Assembly (NCBI GenBank): GCA_903917305.1
Contig: CAIXAA010000529.1
Coordinates: 1 to 8,420, forward strand
Origin: an uncultured Myxococcales bacterium
GTDB lineage: Bacteria; Myxococcota_A; UBA9042
Direction: 5' to 3'
DNA: 8,420 nucleotides
Part shown: positions 5,810 to 8,420 of the stretch, in pieces
Layout: each line of letters begins with the position of its first letter
Numbering within the stretch: the stretch's first letter is position 1
The notes under the pieces: generated by a model
What the model was told of the DNA's origin: nothing
Databases searched by the model: none
What the model saw: only the letters and a program-made list of their open reading frames with translations
Made by a program: the position numbers and the translations under genes

Positions 5810-8420
5810 CTACGGGAAGCAGAGCATCTTGTAGTAGATCGAGACCTTGTCGCCGGCCTGCGGCATGCAAGGTCCCTTGTCGTTGAACGTCACGGTGTTG
5901 GACGCGGCGTCATAGGTCCAGGAGCCCGGATCCGCGGGACAGACCTTGCCGTTGACCTTGACCTGGATCGTCGCCGGCTCCGGCGTGCGTGTCAGGAAGA
6001 ACTGCTCCATGAGGCCGAACGCCACCGAGCCGATGTCCTTGAGCGCTTGCGCGTAGTTGGAGTCGCAGATGCTGCCGAACTTGCCGCCGGTGTCCTTGGT
6101 CATCTGGTACAGGCGGCTGCCGTCCTCCGCGCCGCCGTTGGCCGAGCAGCCGTTGGCGCCGGGATCGCCGGTAATCGCATGGAAGTGGAAGAGATTCTTG
6201 TTCGCCAGGCCCTTGAGCGAGTAGAACAGGTTCTCGTAGTACGCCAGCGTGCCGGTGCCGTGCTCCTCTTCGTCCGTCAGCGCGATGATCTCCAAGCCCG
6301 CGTTCTTGCGAAGGAACGTGCGGTTGTAGCCGCCGCAGAACATCTTGCCGTCGTCCGCGCCCTTGACGCAGTAGGCCTGTCCGCCGCCGCAATCCGCGTC
6401 CTTGGTGCAGGACTTGCTGGTGTTGGTCGACAGCGGCGAAGTCAGCGCCGCCACAGCGGAATCGAACACGTGCTCATCGCTCGAGCCGTTCGAGCCCGGC
6501 AGCGCCAGCTTCTGCAGCGAACCCGTGGGGTTCGGGCTCTTGGGCGTCAGGATGCGATCGCCATTCGAATCGCTCTGCAGCTTGCCGGACTTCTTGGAGT
6601 CATCCATGTCCGTCGTCACGACGCCGAGGTGGTAGTTGTTCGACCACAGCGTGGCAATCTGCACGAACGTCGCGATGTTGGACGACAGGTTCTGCTGCTT
6701 GTTGTCCATCGACGGCGAGTCGTCGACGATGAACAGCACGTCCACGTCCTTGCCGGTGCCCTGCACGAATTCATCCGTGAATTCCGTGTCGAGCGTGCCT
6801 TCGCCCTGCAGCGGCACGGTGAACAGCGTGCCCATGCACCAATCGCCCGGGTTCGTGCAGTCGGACGACGCCTGGCACGTGCCGGTCGTCTGCTGCTTGT
6901 TGGCGTCGACACAGGCGCCCGAGAGCCCCGTGTAGATGATCATCTGGCAGTTGTCCTTGCCGACATTCTGCGGACCGTACTGCACGCCAAAGCCGGTCGG
7001 CTTGGACTGCGACACCGGCAAGCCGGTCTTGGGGATGCCAGGCCACTGCACCGGCAGCACTTCCGGACCGCAGTTGTCGAGCTCCACCTTGGTCACGTTC
7101 ACGTCGGTGGTGCCGGTGTTGTAGACGTTGACCGTCTGCACCGGCGACTTGCAACCGACCGAGACGATGCCGAAATCGACGTCGCCCGGCATCACCTGCA
7201 CCGCAGCCTTGCCGACCTTGGCGATCATGTTGGGCTTGGCCGCGCTCACATTCTTGGTGAAGTCGATGGGCGGGTACGGAGCGATCGCGCCCGTCGCCGT
7301 GTCCTTGAACGAAACGGCGATCACGCCGTCGTACTCCGCGACAACACTCGGATCGGCGAACAGGCCGCCGTCCGCGGGCGCCGTGAACTGCACCTGCAGC
7401 TTGCCCGACTCGCCGGGTGCCAGGTTGAACAGCTTGGCCGCGGGCGCGAAGCTCTTGAACCACATCGTGCCGCTGTTGCTGCAGGTGATGGCGCCCGGGC
7501 CGATCGGCGGCGGCAAGCCATTGCCCTGGCACGGCCCGATGTTGACGTGATCGAAGGCGCAGTAGCCCGAGCCGATGTTCTTCAAGGTCAGCTGGATCAG
7601 CTTGGATTCGCCGTACGGCAGCAGGCCGAAGTTCAGCACCGCGGGCTGCAGCTGGATGTTGCACGACGCCCCGTCCGCGCGCAGCGCAGTGAGCGTCAGG
7701 ACCCAGTCCGGCTTCTGCGGGTCGTCCGACTTGATGTGCACCTTGGTGCTGGCCGTCTGGCCGGTCGGCCCGAGCGCAACGAACTGCACCATGAAGTAGT
7801 CGCCTTTGCCGGCGTCGAGGACGCTCGAGGTCGGCGAAGCGCTCACGGGCGGGAAGTTGCCCGGCACCAGCGAGAACTCGCCGAGCGGGTCGGCGTCGAT
7901 CGTGACGCTGCTCACCGTCAGGCCCGCGGAGCCCTGGTTGAACAGCTCGACCTTACGCTGCACCTTGATACAGCCGGCGTCCGTCGCCTTGGTGCACTGC
8001 TTGCCCTTGCCCACGATGGCGAAGTCCACCACGGGGTCCGGCGTGACCATCAGGCTGCCGGTGTCGGTCTGCGCAAAGACTTCCACATGCAATTCAGGCG
8101 TTTGCGGATCGTTCGAGTAGATGATCAGGTTGGCGATCGGCGAGCCGGTGTTCGGCATCACCTGCGAAGCGGTCAGCTCGACCTGCTCCATCACGCTGTC
8201 GCCGGACGCCACCGTCTGCTGCCCGTTCGGCGTCACGGTGATGGTCTTGACCAGGCTGATGCTGGACACCTCGATCTTGGAAATGACCAACGGCGCCAGA
8301 CCCTTGGACAGGATCTTCATCGGCAGCGTCGCCTTGTCGTTCAGCTTCATGTTGCCGAAGTCGAGCTTGGGCGGAATCACCGCGATGCCCGGCGCGATCT
8401 CGTTGCCGCGCACCGGCACG
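5810..8420 (-). CDS. Large secreted VWA protein with N-terminal ASH-like repeats and Cys-rich inserts (5' end beyond window)
   Basis: The frame is open from the right edge to TAG at 5810-5812, giving 869 visible residues (numbered from the codon at 8417-8419). That codon is GTG, but the sequence there reads as the end of one beta repeat joining the next (GNEIAPGIAVIPPKLDFG), so the true start lies outside. Four ASH-like units follow: about 10-117 (LDFGNMKLND), 121-247 (VVDFAIVGKG), 252-400 (VLNFGLLPYGES) and 405-545 (DVDFGIVSVGCKS). A VWA domain spans about 557-810 with a complete MIDAS pattern: D566-x-S568-x-S570, T602/T603 in VVTTDMDD, and D716 in ALTDEEEHG. This predicts divalent-metal-dependent binding of a protein ligand. 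The domain is longer than usual because of an insert at about 620-700 carrying a Cys-rich module. A small C-terminal beta unit (811-869) ends the protein. It is the first visible gene of the leftward operon. Confidence 0.85.
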   Translation of the reverse strand, partial: VPVRGNEIAPGIAVIPPKLDFGNMKLNDKATLPMKILSKGLAPLVISKIEVSSISLVKTITVTPNGQQTVASGDSVMEQVELTASQVMPNTGSPIANLIIYSNDPQTPELHVEVFAQTDTGSLMVTPDPVVDFAIVGKGKQCTKATDAGCIKVQRKVELFNQGSAGLTVSSVTIDADPLGEFSLVPGNFPPVSASPTSSVLDAGKGDYFMVQFVALGPTGQTASTKVHIKSDDPQKPDWVLTLTALRADGASCNIQLQPAVLNFGLLPYGESKLIQLTLKNIGSGYCAFDHVNIGPCQGNGLPPPIGPGAITCSNSGTMWFKSFAPAAKLFNLAPGESGKLQVQFTAPADGGLFADPSVVAEYDGVIAVSFKDTATGAIAPYPPIDFTKNVSAAKPNMIAKVGKAAVQVMPGDVDFGIVSVGCKSPVQTVNVYNTGTTDVNVTKVELDNCGPEVLPVQWPGIPKTGLPVSQSKPTGFGVQYGPQNVGKDNCQMIIYTGLSGACVDANKQQTTGTCQASSDCTNPGDWCMGTLFTVPLQGEGTLDTEFTDEFVQGTGKDVDVLFIVDDSPSMDNKQQNLSSNIATFVQIATLWSNNYHLGVVTTDMDDSKKSGKLQSDSNGDRILTPKSPNPTGSLQKLALPGSNGSSDEHVFDSAVAALTSPLSTNTSKSCTKDADCGGGQAYCVKGADDGKMFCGGYNRTFLRKNAGLEIIALTDEEEHGTGTLAYYENLFYSLKGLANKNLFHFHAITGDPGANGCSANGGAEDGSRLYQMTKDTGGKFGSICDSNYAQALKDIGSVAFGLMEQFFLTRTPEPATIQVKVNGKVCPADPGSWTYDAASNTVTFNDKGPCMPQAGDKVSIYYKMLCFP

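Noticed and set aside
5784..5870. Start of the ASH lipoprotein at the ATG at 5870
   Set aside because: This overlaps the end of the VWA gene and adds 29 residues before the signal peptide. The GTG at 5783 has a perfect AGGAGG at the right distance.
8417..8419. GTG at the right edge as the true start of the VWA protein
   Set aside because: The sequence here reads as a beta strand joining two ASH repeats, and no signal peptide follows. The gene almost certainly continues beyond the window.

Overview
The window is GC-rich, densely coding DNA with a third-codon-position G/C bias. It carries secreted proteins of a style common in Myxococcota and related former Deltaproteobacteria: lipoproteins, ASH-type beta-sandwich repeats, a VWA protein with Cys-rich inserts, and a tandem DsbA-type protein. 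The lineage is an inference from gene style; no rRNA or other marker gene is present. I see no tRNA, rRNA, CRISPR array, insertion sequence, integrase or attachment site.

Layout, left to right. (1) Positions 1-1280, minus strand: a membrane-anchored protein with two DsbA-like thioredoxin domains, running off the left edge before its stop. (2) Positions 1281-1539: a 259-base divergent intergenic region with a 15-base near-perfect palindrome, a weak promoter candidate for the leftward gene, and a bulged hairpin in the probable leader of the rightward gene. (3) Positions 1540-2460, plus strand: a lipoprotein built of HEAT-like helical repeats. (4) Positions 2473-8420, minus strand: three genes in one tight, probable operon. 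In transcription order these are a large VWA protein with at least four ASH-like domains (5' end beyond the right edge), an ASH/PKD-like lipoprotein, and a complete arginine deiminase (arcA). The gaps are 26 and 11 bases. The arcA Shine-Dalgarno sequence overlaps the stop codon of the lipoprotein gene.

How the genes may work together. The first two operon genes look like partners at the cell envelope or surface. Both are beta-sandwich-repeat proteins with many cysteines, and one has an intact metal-binding MIDAS site. The tandem DsbA-like protein next door would be a natural disulfide catalyst for such clients, but that link rests on proximity alone. The arginine deiminase has no export signal and should act in the cytoplasm (arginine to citrulline plus ammonia). 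None of the usual arc partners (arcB, arcC, arcD) is in view. Its coupling to two envelope proteins is the least ordinary feature here. Nothing shows a clear new defence or mobile system; the best leads are the arcA/ASH/VWA operon, the repeated Cys-rich module, and the asymmetric DsbA duplication.
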